Below, in pieces: positions 16,796 through 24,748 of a DNA stretch of 64,000 nucleotides. The notes below the pieces were generated by a model that searched no databases, was not told the DNA's origin, and saw only the letters and a program-made list of their open reading frames with translations. The stretch covers positions 124,001 through 188,000 of the forward strand of contig NZ_FNQH01000003.1 of assembly GCF_900107505.1 (NCBI RefSeq), read 5' to 3'. Within the stretch, counting starts at the first letter, position 1, and every line of letters starts with the position of its first letter. Source of the stretch: Trichococcus collinsii (GTDB taxonomy: Bacteria; Bacillota; Bacilli; Lactobacillales; Aerococcaceae). A program made the position numbers and the translations under genes.

Positions 16796-17401
16796 ATGAA
16801 CATAGCCATGAAAGCGGAAAACTTTATCGCAGTGAATTCCTTCATCAATAACCTTGATTTTGACGGAACGGAAGTGCTTAGGGTCATAAAAGATCCGAAA
16901 ATTGAAGCTTTTGATGAGCCAACGTTTGCTAAAGTGATCGGCAGCACTTTCAAGAACGGCACGATCGAAGTGAAAGTATTGAGCCGGCTTTTGCCTGACG
17001 CGCCTGAATTCGCCAGAGGCTTCCTCGGCATTGCTTTCCGCATCGATGAAAACAACGAGCGTTTCGAATCGTTGTACATTCGCCCGACGAACGGCAGAAA
17101 TGAAAACCAACTGAGAAGGAACCGATCCACACAATATTTCTCATACCCGGATTATAAATTCGACCGACTCAGAGCCGAAAGCCCAGGCGAGTATGAATCA
17201 TACGCCGACATGGGGCTGGACGAATGGATCGATCTGAAGGTTAAGGTGGACGGCGAACATGCGGAATTGTACGTAAACAATTCAAAGCATCCCGTGTTGG
17301 TGGTCAATGACCTGAAACACGGACCGGATGCGGAAGGCGCCATCGCACTATGGGTCGAGGAAGGGACGGAAGGATTTTTCAAGGACTTGAAAGTCTATTG
17401 A
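16796..17401 (+). CDS. LamG/concanavalin-like jelly-roll protein
   Basis: A 201-residue protein without a signal peptide. The pattern (FARGFLGIAFRIDEN, ESLYIRPTNGR, WIDLKVKVDGEHAELYVNNS, GAIALWVEEGTEGFFKDLKV) matches the jelly-roll fold of the concanavalin A-like/DUF1080-type carbohydrate-binding domains. Those are usually extracellular; this one appears cytosolic and stands alone. Carbohydrate binding is inferred from the fold only. Its stop codon is directly adjacent to that of the convergent small membrane gene. Confidence 0.65.
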   Translation: MNIAMKAENFIAVNSFINNLDFDGTEVLRVIKDPKIEAFDEPTFAKVIGSTFKNGTIEVKVLSRLLPDAPEFARGFLGIAFRIDENNERFESLYIRPTNGRNENQLRRNRSTQYFSYPDYKFDRLRAESPGEYESYADMGLDEWIDLKVKVDGEHAELYVNNSKHPVLVVNDLKHGPDAEGAIALWVEEGTEGFFKDLKVY

Positions 17402-17680
17402 TCATTTTCCGTTGCGGTCGTGCCCTTTCATCATCATCGGCATCATCACGAACATCATAATCGGACAGATAAGCGGTGCGATGCTCAGCAGGATTCCTTG
17501 ATAACCGATCAGTGGCAATCCGAACAGTAGCAACAGCGGCAAGCCGCAGCATAATGCCAAGTGCAGAAAGTGGTTTTTGTGACTGTGCTTTGATGTTTTT
17601 GTGTTGTTGTGGTCATGGTTATTTTGTTGGTCAGCTGATAGATTCTTTTCTTCAGGGTTATTATTTTTGCAGCAATTCAT
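17402..17680 (-). CDS. small Cys/His-rich membrane protein
   Basis: A 92-residue protein. A hydrophilic, possibly metal-binding N-terminus (MNCCKNN, then HDHNN and HSHKNHFLH) is followed by two hydrophobic segments and a Met-rich stretch (MMFVMMPMMM). Cys, His and Met are all soft-metal ligands, so copper or zinc handling is plausible. It resembles the small DUF2933-type proteins but I cannot confirm that. An ATG at 17689 abuts the AAGGAG site, so the second ATG, nine bases away, is used. Single-gene unit; no metal exporter next to it. Confidence 0.6.
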   Translation of the reverse strand: MNCCKNNNPEEKNLSADQQNNHDHNNTKTSKHSHKNHFLHLALCCGLPLLLLFGLPLIGYQGILLSIAPLICPIMMFVMMPMMMKGHDRNGK

Positions 17681-17802
17681 AGGGTTCATCTCCTTATTAA
17701 CTTTAATTAATATAGTTATACACCTTCAATGTGTGGATGATATGGAGATGCCATTTTTTTCAATAATGTTGTATGGACCAAGCGAGAAAAGGAGGAATTC
17801 CT

Positions 17803-18642
17803 ATGTTGGGCGCGATTATAGGGGACATCGTCGGTTCCCGTTTCGAGTGGCATAATCACAAGGACAAGCATTTTGAGCTGTTTACTGAGGATTGCCGGAT
17901 GACGGACGACAGCATCATGACGCTCGCGGTCGCCAAGGCACTTTTGGAAACGGAAAAGGCAAAAAAATCCGTGGCTGATGGGCAGGAACGGAACAACGAA
18001 TATTATGTGCTGTTGGAGAAATTTAGCATCCAATACATGCAAGCGTTCGGGCGCCGCTATCCTAATTGCGGCTTCAGCCGGGCGTTCTACAAATGGATCA
18101 TCAGCAATGATCCACAGCCATACAACAGCTTCGGCAACGGGGCGGCCATGCGGATCAGCCCGGTTGCGTATGTCGGCAGAACCCAAAAGCAGATTCAGGA
18201 TCTTTCCCAAACAGTAACAGGTGTGTCGCACAATCACGTAGAAGGTTTGAAGGGCGCGGAGGCAACAGCTATAGCGATCTTTATGGCGCAATCCGGCTCA
18301 TCGAAAGATGAAATCAGAAACAGGAGTGCGGAAAACTACTACCCGCTGGATTTCACTCTCGATGGAATCAGGGACTCCTACCGCTTCACAACGGATTGCC
18401 AAGCGACGGTTCCCCAAGCGATAGTGGCCTTCTTGGAATCAACTTCATTCGAGGATGCCGTCCGCAATGCGGTTTCGCTGGGCGGAGACAGCGACACGCT
18501 GGCCGCCATTGCAGGTGCGATCGCGGAAGCCCACTATGGGATTCCTGAACAAATCAAAGAACGAGCATGGAGCTATTTCGATGATGAAATGCTTTCGGTA
18601 TATGAGGAATGGGTTAGGTTCATAAAAGACAGAAATCAGTAA
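17803..18642 (+). CDS. ADP-ribosylglycohydrolase (DraG family)
   Basis: A 279-residue cytosolic hydrolase of the DraG/ARH family. Seen: GAIIGDIVGSRFEW at the start, the metal-binding TDDS in MTDDSIMTLAVAKAL, GNGAAMRISPVAYV, and the second metal motif GGDSDTLAAIAGAI. The family uses two Mg2+ to remove ADP-ribose from proteins or nucleic acids or to cleave related ribosides. The start is the ATG after a GGAGG site; the longer in-frame start at 17773 is rejected. Stand-alone, with its own terminator. Confidence 0.88.
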   Translation: MLGAIIGDIVGSRFEWHNHKDKHFELFTEDCRMTDDSIMTLAVAKALLETEKAKKSVADGQERNNEYYVLLEKFSIQYMQAFGRRYPNCGFSRAFYKWIISNDPQPYNSFGNGAAMRISPVAYVGRTQKQIQDLSQTVTGVSHNHVEGLKGAEATAIAIFMAQSGSSKDEIRNRSAENYYPLDFTLDGIRDSYRFTTDCQATVPQAIVAFLESTSFEDAVRNAVSLGGDSDTLAAIAGAIAEAHYGIPEQIKERAWSYFDDEMLSVYEEWVRFIKDRNQ

Positions 18643-18646
18643 ACAA

Positions 18647-18688
18647 AAGGAAAGCCTGCGGATCAAGTGCCGATCTGCAGGCTTTTGT
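18647..18688. terminator. bidirectional terminator
   Basis: AAAGCCTGC...GATC pairs with GATC...GCAGGCTTT with one mismatch per side, and T/A runs on both strands. It ends the DraG-like gene and the LysR remnant. Confidence 0.8.
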
Positions 18689-18699
18689 TTGCATATTGA

Positions 18700-19110
18700 T
18701 CATGGTAAGGAAGCGATGTTGTTCATTAGAAATGTGATGAAATGTTTGCAGGCGATCGGCAAGGAATGCTTTTCTTTCATGTCAAGTCCTATCTTTCTCG
18801 TGATGTCGGGCTCCAAGGCGAGCTGGCGGAATGCCTCCAACGGTTCGCTCAGGTTGCCTTCCTCCAGCAGCAGGAATGGTTCCTTCGCTAATTCCCCCCA
18901 AGTGACGTAAGAGCGCGCGGACAAATAGTGGTCTGCCGGAACGACGGCGCGCAGTTCGCCTTCTTTGATGAATTGCGTTTCCAGTCCGGTGACGGCATCG
19001 GGATTCACGAACCCGAAGTCCACTTCACCGGTCCCGCACCCATTCAGGTATGCTGGTGTAGTCGCCCTGATGCGGTTTGTGGATCCTGACCGAGATTTTG
19101 GTGTGCGTGC
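18700..19110 (-). pseudogene. C-terminal fragment of a LysR-type regulator
   Basis: About 107 residues in frame (EVDFGFVNPDAVTG, ELRAVVPADHYL, PFLLLEEGN) are the second half of a LysR substrate-binding domain. Upstream, one extra base near 19030 causes a frameshift: the previous frame reads KISVRIHKPHQGDYTSIPEW and stops, and removing one C joins it to VRDGEVDFG. The DNA-binding helix-turn-helix and the first half of the effector domain are missing. Homology ends at about 19100, where a PhzF fragment on the other strand begins. Confidence 0.75.
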
Positions 19111-19445
19111 TGGAAAATGAGGAACAGGTCATCCAAGCAAGGCCCGACAAAGAAAAGATGAAGAATCTCGATGGCTTGCTGCTGCAGCTTACGGCAAAAG
19201 GCAAGGAGTACGACTGCATAACGCGCAGCTTCGCGCCGAAACTGGGCGTGTGGGAAGATCCGGTTTGCGGATCCGGCCACTGCCATGTGATTCAGTTGTG
19301 GGAAGGAAAAATGTACAAAACCGAATTCCGCGCTTTCCAAGCCTCACAGCGCAAGGGCAAATTGTACTGCCGCATGGAAAAGGACCGAGTGCTGATTGCG
19401 GGGAAGGCTGCATTGTATTCAGTGGCAGAGCTATCTTTGCCCTGA
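19077..19445 (+). pseudogene. C-terminal fragment of a PhzF-family isomerase
   Basis: About 120 residues corresponding to the second half of a PhzF-type epimerase/isomerase: ILVCVLENEEQVIQARPD, TRSFAPKLGVWEDPVCGSGH, and KLYCRMEKDRVLIAGKAALY. The N-terminal half with the catalytic Glu is gone, and there is no ribosome site before the TTG at 19077. The fragment abuts the minus-strand LysR fragment, and both lack their N-terminal halves. Confidence 0.75.
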
Positions 19446-19552
19446 CTCGTTTTGATGTGCAAAGATAAAACTCAATTTTTAATGATGTCTAAAAGCGACT
19501 TAGGAATAGTCAAAAATAGTAAGTCATGAGATGATCGGACGAATACTTAAAG

Positions 19553-19561
19553 TGGTATAAT
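19553..19561 (+). promoter_or_regulatory. extended -10 promoter
   Basis: TGGTATAAT. Transcription from it would start near 19568, upstream of the 45-codon ORF at 19575 and the membrane protein gene at 19726. Confidence 0.6.
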
Positions 19562-19574
19562 AATCTTGTAAATA

Positions 19575-19712
19575 ATGGTCATTGGTTTTATTTTTAACTT
19601 AATAAATATCAAGCAAGCAGTCGAAGCCTACTGGAGCCTATTTTTGGAAGTGGAAGCTGATGCATCGGAAGAAAGTGTATCTGATGCAATATTCTATCTA
19701 ACAGAAGAATAA
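19575..19712 (+). CDS. possible 45-residue acidic ORF
   Basis: ATG at 19575 opens 45 codons ending directly before the AGGAGG of the membrane protein gene. The product has a hydrophobic start (MVIGFIFNLINI) and an acidic tail (EVEADASEESVSDAIF). There is no ribosome site and the ATG would lie only a few bases from the transcript's 5' end, so it could be leaderless, a remnant, or chance. Confidence 0.3.
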   Translation: MVIGFIFNLINIKQAVEAYWSLFLEVEADASEESVSDAIFYLTEE

Positions 19713-19725
19713 GGAGGAAACTATC

Positions 19726-20007
19726 ATGAAAATGCAGTTTTGGTCCAAAACGACAACCGGGAAATGGGCAGCGGGTCTGACTTTGGCCTTCATCGCGCTC
19801 ATGGCTTTAAAAATGGTCGGGCTTGGGGCCGCAATCAGGCTCCCGTTACCGTCACCAGTGCTTGCGTTAATGGGAGTGGTCGGTTTCGTTATGGGATTGA
19901 TAGCCGTCATCAAATACAAGGACAGGGCCTTGTTGACGTTGCTGTCCATTCCGGTAGGCATAATCATCATCGCATGGACAATTGCTGAGATTGCCTTTCC
20001 GCACTGA
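19726..20007 (+). CDS. small membrane protein (paralogue of 29754)
   Basis: A 93-residue protein with three hydrophobic segments and a short amphipathic N-terminus. I do not recognise a named family. The start TTTGKWAAGLTLAFIALMAL matches SSAGKWAVGLTSASIVLLVI of the 86-residue protein at 29754, and both have the same three-segment plan, so they are paralogues. A strong AGGAGG precedes the ATG. The role is unknown. Confidence 0.75.
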   Translation: MKMQFWSKTTTGKWAAGLTLAFIALMALKMVGLGAAIRLPLPSPVLALMGVVGFVMGLIAVIKYKDRALLTLLSIPVGIIIIAWTIAEIAFPH

Positions 20008-20037
20008 TGCATCGTTTTCCACACATCTTATCGAGTA

Positions 20038-20069
20038 AAGACGTCCTTAGTCAGGGCGTCTTCTTTATT
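20038..20069 (+). terminator. rho-independent terminator
   Basis: AAGACG(t)CC pairs with GGCGTCTT, followed by TCTTTATTT. Confidence 0.7.
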
Positions 20070-20126
20070 TGCCCTTTATAATGCCCTTACGAGGCATAGC
20101 TATACAGGATTCACTGGTGGGCAGTA

Positions 20127-20157
20127 TGGTATAATGTGATCGAAAATAGCGGTTACA
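20127..20157 (+). promoter_or_regulatory. extended -10 promoter plus shared AGCGGTTACA element (copy B)
   Basis: TGGTATAAT (TATAAT 20130-20135) followed 14 bases later by the CG of AGCGGTTACA (20148-20157). About 10 bases further on, ATAGTCGCTT and GGTCT repeat the 5' UTR of copy C at 29042. A catabolite-site-like right half is visible; the left half is poor. Confidence 0.65.
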
Positions 20158-20218
20158 AAAAGAGAATAGTCGCTTCGGTCTATTTGCAGGATAATGAATC
20201 GGAATGAGGAGCAATATT

Positions 20219-20722
20219 ATGGAATCAATAAATGAATATATAATGGAATATACTGCTCAGTTAAGAAAAGGGCAGATTCAGAAAGCTTATAAAGGAATCA
20301 TGACATTTATGTCAGAACTACGCTCCTATCTGGAAAGAGAGTACCCAGATTGCACTGTTGGTAGTTTGTATTTTGGCTACATGGATATGACGTATTTTGC
20401 TTTTACACCCACTGATTTGAAAAATAAGAAACTGAAAATTGCCGTAGTATATTTGCATGAAAAAAACGTGTTCGAAGTATGGTTAGCTGGAAATAACAGA
20501 AAAATTCAGGCCGAGTACATCACGTTGATGAGCAGTGAAAATATGGGTAAATATAAATTGTCACAAGTTATCCCGGGAGTTGATTCCATTATAGAATCGA
20601 TTCTGGTTGAGAAGCCGGATTTTGACCATCCTGAGGCACTCATGAAGCAGATTGAAAAAAAGACGATAGCATTTGTGAAGGATATCATTTCCATACTGGA
20701 TGGACCACAGAGGGTATTATAA
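20219..20722 (+). CDS. uncharacterised cytosolic protein (DUF7000-like)
   Basis: A 167-residue soluble protein with a helical N-terminus (LRKGQIQKAYKGIMTFM), a central mixed alpha/beta part (LYFGYMDMTYFAFTP, KIAVVYLHEKNVFEVWLAG) and helical C-terminus. It resembles proteins grouped as DUF7000, from memory and without confidence. No catalytic motif is apparent. The ATG at 20219 follows a GAGGAG site and lies 62 bases after the shared promoter element. The GyrI-like gene begins 81 bases downstream and may be co-transcribed. Confidence 0.7.
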   Translation: MESINEYIMEYTAQLRKGQIQKAYKGIMTFMSELRSYLEREYPDCTVGSLYFGYMDMTYFAFTPTDLKNKKLKIAVVYLHEKNVFEVWLAGNNRKIQAEYITLMSSENMGKYKLSQVIPGVDSIIESILVEKPDFDHPEALMKQIEKKTIAFVKDIISILDGPQRVL

Positions 20723-20803
20723 GCAAATATAAGGATAGGAGCTGAACGGTGTAATTTCTGTTCAGTTTCGTTTAGCCGATTCAACTAAGGGAGGAAAAAG
20801 GAA

Positions 20804-21466
20804 ATGCCAAGTCCATTAGATTTCAAAAAAGAATACAAGAACCTCTACCAGCCCAAGACGGTCCCTGTGATTGTCGATGTGCCGAAGATGACATTCATCA
20901 TGGTCGACGGCAAGGGAAACCCCAATGACGAATCGGGGGAATACGCAAAAGCAATCGAAATGCTTTATGGGCTGTCCTACACCATCAAAATGAGCAACAA
21001 AAGCGGGAACGCCCCAGCGGATTTCTTTGAATATGTCGTGCCGCCTTTGGAGGGCTTATGGTGGACGGAGCTTGATCGCCCCTTTGACACGAGCCAGAAG
21101 GAAAAGTTGATTTGGACAGCGATGATCCGGCAGCCGGAATTTGTCACCGACGAAGTATTCCGATGGGCCGTTGAGGAATTGAAGAAAAAGAAACCGGAGC
21201 TCGACCTCGCAAATGCCAGGTTGGCGGAGTTCACCGAAGGGCTTTGCGTACAGATGCTGCACATGGGTCCTTATGATACGGAAGCAGTGACGGTTAAGGC
21301 CATCGACGACTTTGCTGCAGCCAATGGGTACGTCAATGCCATTTCGGAAGTAGGTCCGGATGGCACAGTCCGCAGGCACCATGAAATTTACCTGAACGAT
21401 CCGCGAAGAGTCGCTCCGGAAAAGATGAAGACGGTCGTCCGCCATCCAATCAGGATAAAGATATAA
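20804..21466 (+). CDS. GyrI-like small-molecule-binding protein
   Basis: A 220-residue cytosolic protein with the GyrI-like/SHS2 fold. The long form with the start DFKKEYKNLYQP and the segments TFIMVDGKGNPNDE, EGLWWTELDRPFDTS, and the late VRRHHEIYLNDPRRVAPEKM is the group usually annotated GyrI-like domain protein (COG4832). Such proteins bind, and some hydrolyse, diverse small molecules; they lack the DNA-binding domain of AraC/MerR relatives. A second, shorter GyrI-like protein is at 43371. Confidence 0.82.
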   Translation: MPSPLDFKKEYKNLYQPKTVPVIVDVPKMTFIMVDGKGNPNDESGEYAKAIEMLYGLSYTIKMSNKSGNAPADFFEYVVPPLEGLWWTELDRPFDTSQKEKLIWTAMIRQPEFVTDEVFRWAVEELKKKKPELDLANARLAEFTEGLCVQMLHMGPYDTEAVTVKAIDDFAAANGYVNAISEVGPDGTVRRHHEIYLNDPRRVAPEKMKTVVRHPIRIKI

Positions 21467-21487
21467 AATAGATAATCGTTCAGTTTG

Positions 21488-21521
21488 CTCTAGCCTGTTT
21501 CCGCAGTTCTAGAGTTTTTTT
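21488..21521 (+). terminator. rho-independent terminator
   Basis: CTCTAG (21488-21493) pairs with CTAGAG (21509-21514), followed by seven T. Confidence 0.7.
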
Positions 21522-21631
21522 CATATCATGATGAGTGCAAAAAACGCTGTTATTACGGAGGGCGAACATCCTCAATAACTGCTGGATTTCTCTATGCCCT
21601 CACAGCATCATTTAGCCAAGGAGGAGAGATA

Positions 21632-22405
21632 TTGGAAAAGATGACGCGGAAATATTATTTGAGTTCCTTTTATGTTATGACATTCCTATTCAGCAGCCCA
21701 TTGTTAACCTTACATTTTATATTCCCATCTGCAGGGAAATACTCAGTTTCCTTTACCCAACTGGCACCCGCCTTTGCGGTGGCTGCGCTGGCATTGCTGT
21801 TTAAGGACACAACGATAATCAAGGATACAAGGAACCATTTTCGTGTGGATAAGGCTGCTGTGAAATGGCTGATGCCTGCCTTTGCTGTCCCGGCCATTGG
21901 CATCATCATCAGCAGTCTTATCATGTCATATTATCAAGTGACTTTTGTAGCTTGGGAAGGCGATACACTATTCTATTTGCTGAATTTTGTTGCGATACTG
22001 ATTGGTTGTGCTGCAGAAGAGATAGGCTGGCGCGGTTTTCTGTTGCCGAACCTGCAAAAAAAGTACACACCGTTTAGCAGCAGTATCTTTGTGGGAATCC
22101 TGTGGGGCGTCTGGCATTTGAACTTTACCGCTGGTCTTTTGGGATTCGTCTTGTATACGATCACCATCATAGAAATGTCTATTTTAATGACTTGGCTGTA
22201 CAACAAATCAGATGGGAATCTAGTGCTCATGACTGTTTGGCACTTTTCTTTTAATGTGACATCGCACATTTTTTTGTGGGATAGATTTACTCTGCAGCTA
22301 TTTGAAGTCGAGAGCGTAGTGTTCGGTATCTTGTGCCTATTCCTGTTCGTTAGCGAGAGGAATACGTATTTCTTCAAAAGTAAACAAGGGAGCATCGAAG
22401 TATGA
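21632..22405 (+). CDS. CPBP-family intramembrane metalloprotease
   Basis: A 257-residue polytopic protein (seven or eight hydrophobic segments) of the CAAX protease/bacteriocin-processing (CPBP) family. The catalytic signature is complete: EEIGWRGFLLP (Glu-Glu...Arg), WGVWHLNF (His) and TVWHFSFN (His/Asn). Members cleave membrane or peptide substrates; some give bacteriocin immunity. A TTG start after a GGAGGAG site is used; an ATG three codons later is possible. Its stop overlaps the ATG of the next gene (ATGA), so it is coupled to the hydrolase. Confidence 0.85.
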   Translation: MEKMTRKYYLSSFYVMTFLFSSPLLTLHFIFPSAGKYSVSFTQLAPAFAVAALALLFKDTTIIKDTRNHFRVDKAAVKWLMPAFAVPAIGIIISSLIMSYYQVTFVAWEGDTLFYLLNFVAILIGCAAEEIGWRGFLLPNLQKKYTPFSSSIFVGILWGVWHLNFTAGLLGFVLYTITIIEMSILMTWLYNKSDGNLVLMTVWHFSFNVTSHIFLWDRFTLQLFEVESVVFGILCLFLFVSERNTYFFKSKQGSIEV

Positions 22406-23475
22406 AAAATATACATTTCAAAAGGAAAACAGTCAAAATAGCGTTGATAAGCATGATGCTATTTATCGGCGTTATTTCAATAGGCTTGATGGGTTACGTC
22501 AAAACGAACTACGATGAAAGTTTTTTCAGGGTCGACAAACCGGATCCGAAATATTCAGGCTACCTTAGATACAGCGATATTGACGATTATTATGAACGTA
22601 CGGAAATCACATTCGAATCAGGCGGAAATGCGTTGAAAGGCTGTGTCTATGGCAGCGAAAACGATAAAGGCTTAGTCGTCATTTCTGTTGGGTTGGGATT
22701 CGGCGCTGAGAACTACTTGGCAGAAACGCTGTATTTCGTTGATAACGGATGGCGCGTTTTGACTTTCGACAATACCGGGACACATGAAAGCGAAGGAGAG
22801 AGCACGATGGGTCCTTCGCAATCCTTGCTGGATTTGTATGCTGCCTTGACCTACATTCATGGCGATCAACGATTAAACAATTTACCTGTCATGCTCTATG
22901 GACATAGCTGGGGAGGCTATGCGGTCACCGCAATTTTGGATTCCAGATTTGACATCGCTGCAGTCGCCAGCATCGCTGGATTCAATTCGCCCATGGAACT
23001 GTTAAATGAGCAGGTGGACAGCCTGTTAGGGGCTTTTTCCCCGATAGCCTATCCTTTCCTGTGGACATATCAGAACATCCTTTTCGGCAACACTGCCTGG
23101 GTCACAGCTACCAACGGCATAAATAGTACGGATACTCCGGTCATGATTATCCATGGCGTCAAAGATGAAGCGATAGCATACAATGGAGCGAGCATCATTG
23201 CTCATCGGGACGAAATCATCAATCCTAACGTTATTTATAAAACTAACAGTGCAGAAAATCATGACGGACACAACAATCTATTCGAATCCGACGCCGCAAG
23301 CGAATATGCAAAAACTAAAAATCTGGAATATAAGGAAATATACAATCTCTATGACGGGGAAATCCCAGATGAGATCAAGGAAGAATACTATGAGGGTGTC
23401 GACAGATTCCGGACGAGTGAGTTGGATCTGGACTTCATGGATGAGATCAATTTCTTTTTTGAAAAACAACTATAA
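22402..23475 (+). CDS. membrane-anchored alpha/beta hydrolase
   Basis: A 357-residue protein. One N-terminal hydrophobic segment (about residues 11-31) should anchor it with the hydrolase outside. The nucleophile elbow is GHSWGG, the acid loop lies after MIIHGVKDEAI, and a His follows in AENHDGHNNL, completing a Ser-Asp-His triad by pattern. The cap region (LNEQVDSLLGAFSPIAY) is long. The substrate is unknown. The 4-base start/stop overlap with the CPBP protease gene suggests a joint surface function. Confidence 0.82.
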   Translation: MKNIHFKRKTVKIALISMMLFIGVISIGLMGYVKTNYDESFFRVDKPDPKYSGYLRYSDIDDYYERTEITFESGGNALKGCVYGSENDKGLVVISVGLGFGAENYLAETLYFVDNGWRVLTFDNTGTHESEGESTMGPSQSLLDLYAALTYIHGDQRLNNLPVMLYGHSWGGYAVTAILDSRFDIAAVASIAGFNSPMELLNEQVDSLLGAFSPIAYPFLWTYQNILFGNTAWVTATNGINSTDTPVMIIHGVKDEAIAYNGASIIAHRDEIINPNVIYKTNSAENHDGHNNLFESDAASEYAKTKNLEYKEIYNLYDGEIPDEIKEEYYEGVDRFRTSELDLDFMDEINFFFEKQL

Positions 23476-23629
23476 TTTCTGAATTATTTTGCAGTATAGG
23501 AAATAAAACGCTTCCCTTGAAGTGCACTCCAAGGTTTATACTTCTGTTTGTAATGTGAATGGCGCCATTTTGATTCGTTAAAAAGGCACTATGATCAAAA
23601 TAAACAGCTTCGGAAAGGAAGAAAACAAT

Positions 23630-24454
23630 ATGACAACATGGTTGATTACAGGCTGCTCCAGCGGCATCGGCAGAGGGATCGCAAAGGCAGTTTTAAAAAA
23701 CGGGGATAACGCGGTAGTGACTGCACGGAACATTTCAACGCTGGCGGATATCGTCGAAAATTATCCCGACACTGCTATCGCGGTGCCTTTGGATATCACA
23801 AATAAAGAAAGTATCGCGGGCGCCGTGAAAGCGGCAGAGGATAATTTCGGCGGGGTGGACATTCTCGTGAACAACGCAGGCTATGGCTATCGTTCTTCCG
23901 TTGAAGAAGGCGAAGAAGACAGCGTAAATCTGTTGTTCGACACCAATTTCTTCGGACCGATTGCATTAATCAAGCAAGTCTTGCCTTACATGCGCGCTCA
24001 GAAAAATGGCGCCATCATCAACGTTTCCTCGATCGCTGCTGCCCGTTCCGGTGTCGGTTCCGGTTATTACGCCGCATCCAAGGCCGCTTTGGAATTGATG
24101 ACGGATGGCTTGATGAAGGAAGTCGCTCCGCTGGGAATCAAAGTGATGACTGTGGAACCAGGCGCCTTCCGCACCAAATTCTACGACACCTCGCTGAAAG
24201 GGACGAAGAAGCAGATCGAAGATTATGCCGAAACTGCTTGGAAAACCAGAAAAGAGAACATCGTCGATAACCAGGACCAACCCGGTGACCCGGACAAAGC
24301 GGGGGAAGTCATCTACGAAACTATGAAGAAAGAAAATCTTCCGAAACGGTTGTTGCTGGGTTCTGATGCGGTGAAAATCGTGTCCGCCGAGATGAAAGAA
24401 AGATTGCAGGAAATCGAGGACTGGAGCGACGTCAGCAAACAGACGGACTACTGA
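23630..24454 (+). CDS. SDR oxidoreductase
   Basis: A 275-residue classical SDR: TGCSSGIGRGIAKAV cofactor motif, NNAGYGYR, Ser in INVSSIAAARSG, and Tyr-Lys in YYAASKAAL. The C-terminus (GAFRTKFYD, then a long lobe) is like the group of oxidoreductases acting on ketones or steroids, often annotated only as SDR. The ATG at 23630 has a GGAAGG site; the upstream in-frame ATG at 23591 does not. Single gene with its own terminator. Confidence 0.88.
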   Translation: MTTWLITGCSSGIGRGIAKAVLKNGDNAVVTARNISTLADIVENYPDTAIAVPLDITNKESIAGAVKAAEDNFGGVDILVNNAGYGYRSSVEEGEEDSVNLLFDTNFFGPIALIKQVLPYMRAQKNGAIINVSSIAAARSGVGSGYYAASKAALELMTDGLMKEVAPLGIKVMTVEPGAFRTKFYDTSLKGTKKQIEDYAETAWKTRKENIVDNQDQPGDPDKAGEVIYETMKKENLPKRLLLGSDAVKIVSAEMKERLQEIEDWSDVSKQTDY

Positions 24455-24492
24455 TCGGATTTCTGGAAATGTGAAAACATAGAAATGATGAA

Positions 24493-24534
24493 GACTGCGG
24501 AAACTGGCACGAGGCCTTTTCCGCAGTTTTTTTC
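24493..24534 (+). terminator. rho-independent terminator
   Basis: ACTGCGGAAA pairs with TTTCCGCAGT, followed by seven T. Confidence 0.85.
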
Positions 24535-24649
24535 GTGAGTAGATAGCGCTGATAAGGTTTCCCCCGTACACTCTCTGGGAGCCCGATTCCTGAAAGATAC
24601 AATTTAAAATCGCGCCTCTTGCAAAAGAAAGTAACTTGTAATAAAATAT

Positions 24650-24665
24650 ATGCATGTGCATGCAT
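24650..24665 (+). promoter_or_regulatory. palindromic operator candidate before the old yellow enzyme gene
   Basis: ATGCATG-TG-CATGCAT, a perfect 7-bp inverted repeat with a 2-base centre, 84 bases before the ATG. Its place in an AT-rich promoter region suggests a repressor site; the regulator is not encoded nearby. Confidence 0.45.
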
Positions 24666-24748
24666 TGCGGATAAGCCGAGCATTTTGTTTGGGAATTTCA
24701 GGCAAGCTCGGTAGAATGATATAAAGCGATCTAAGAGGAGAGAAAAAC

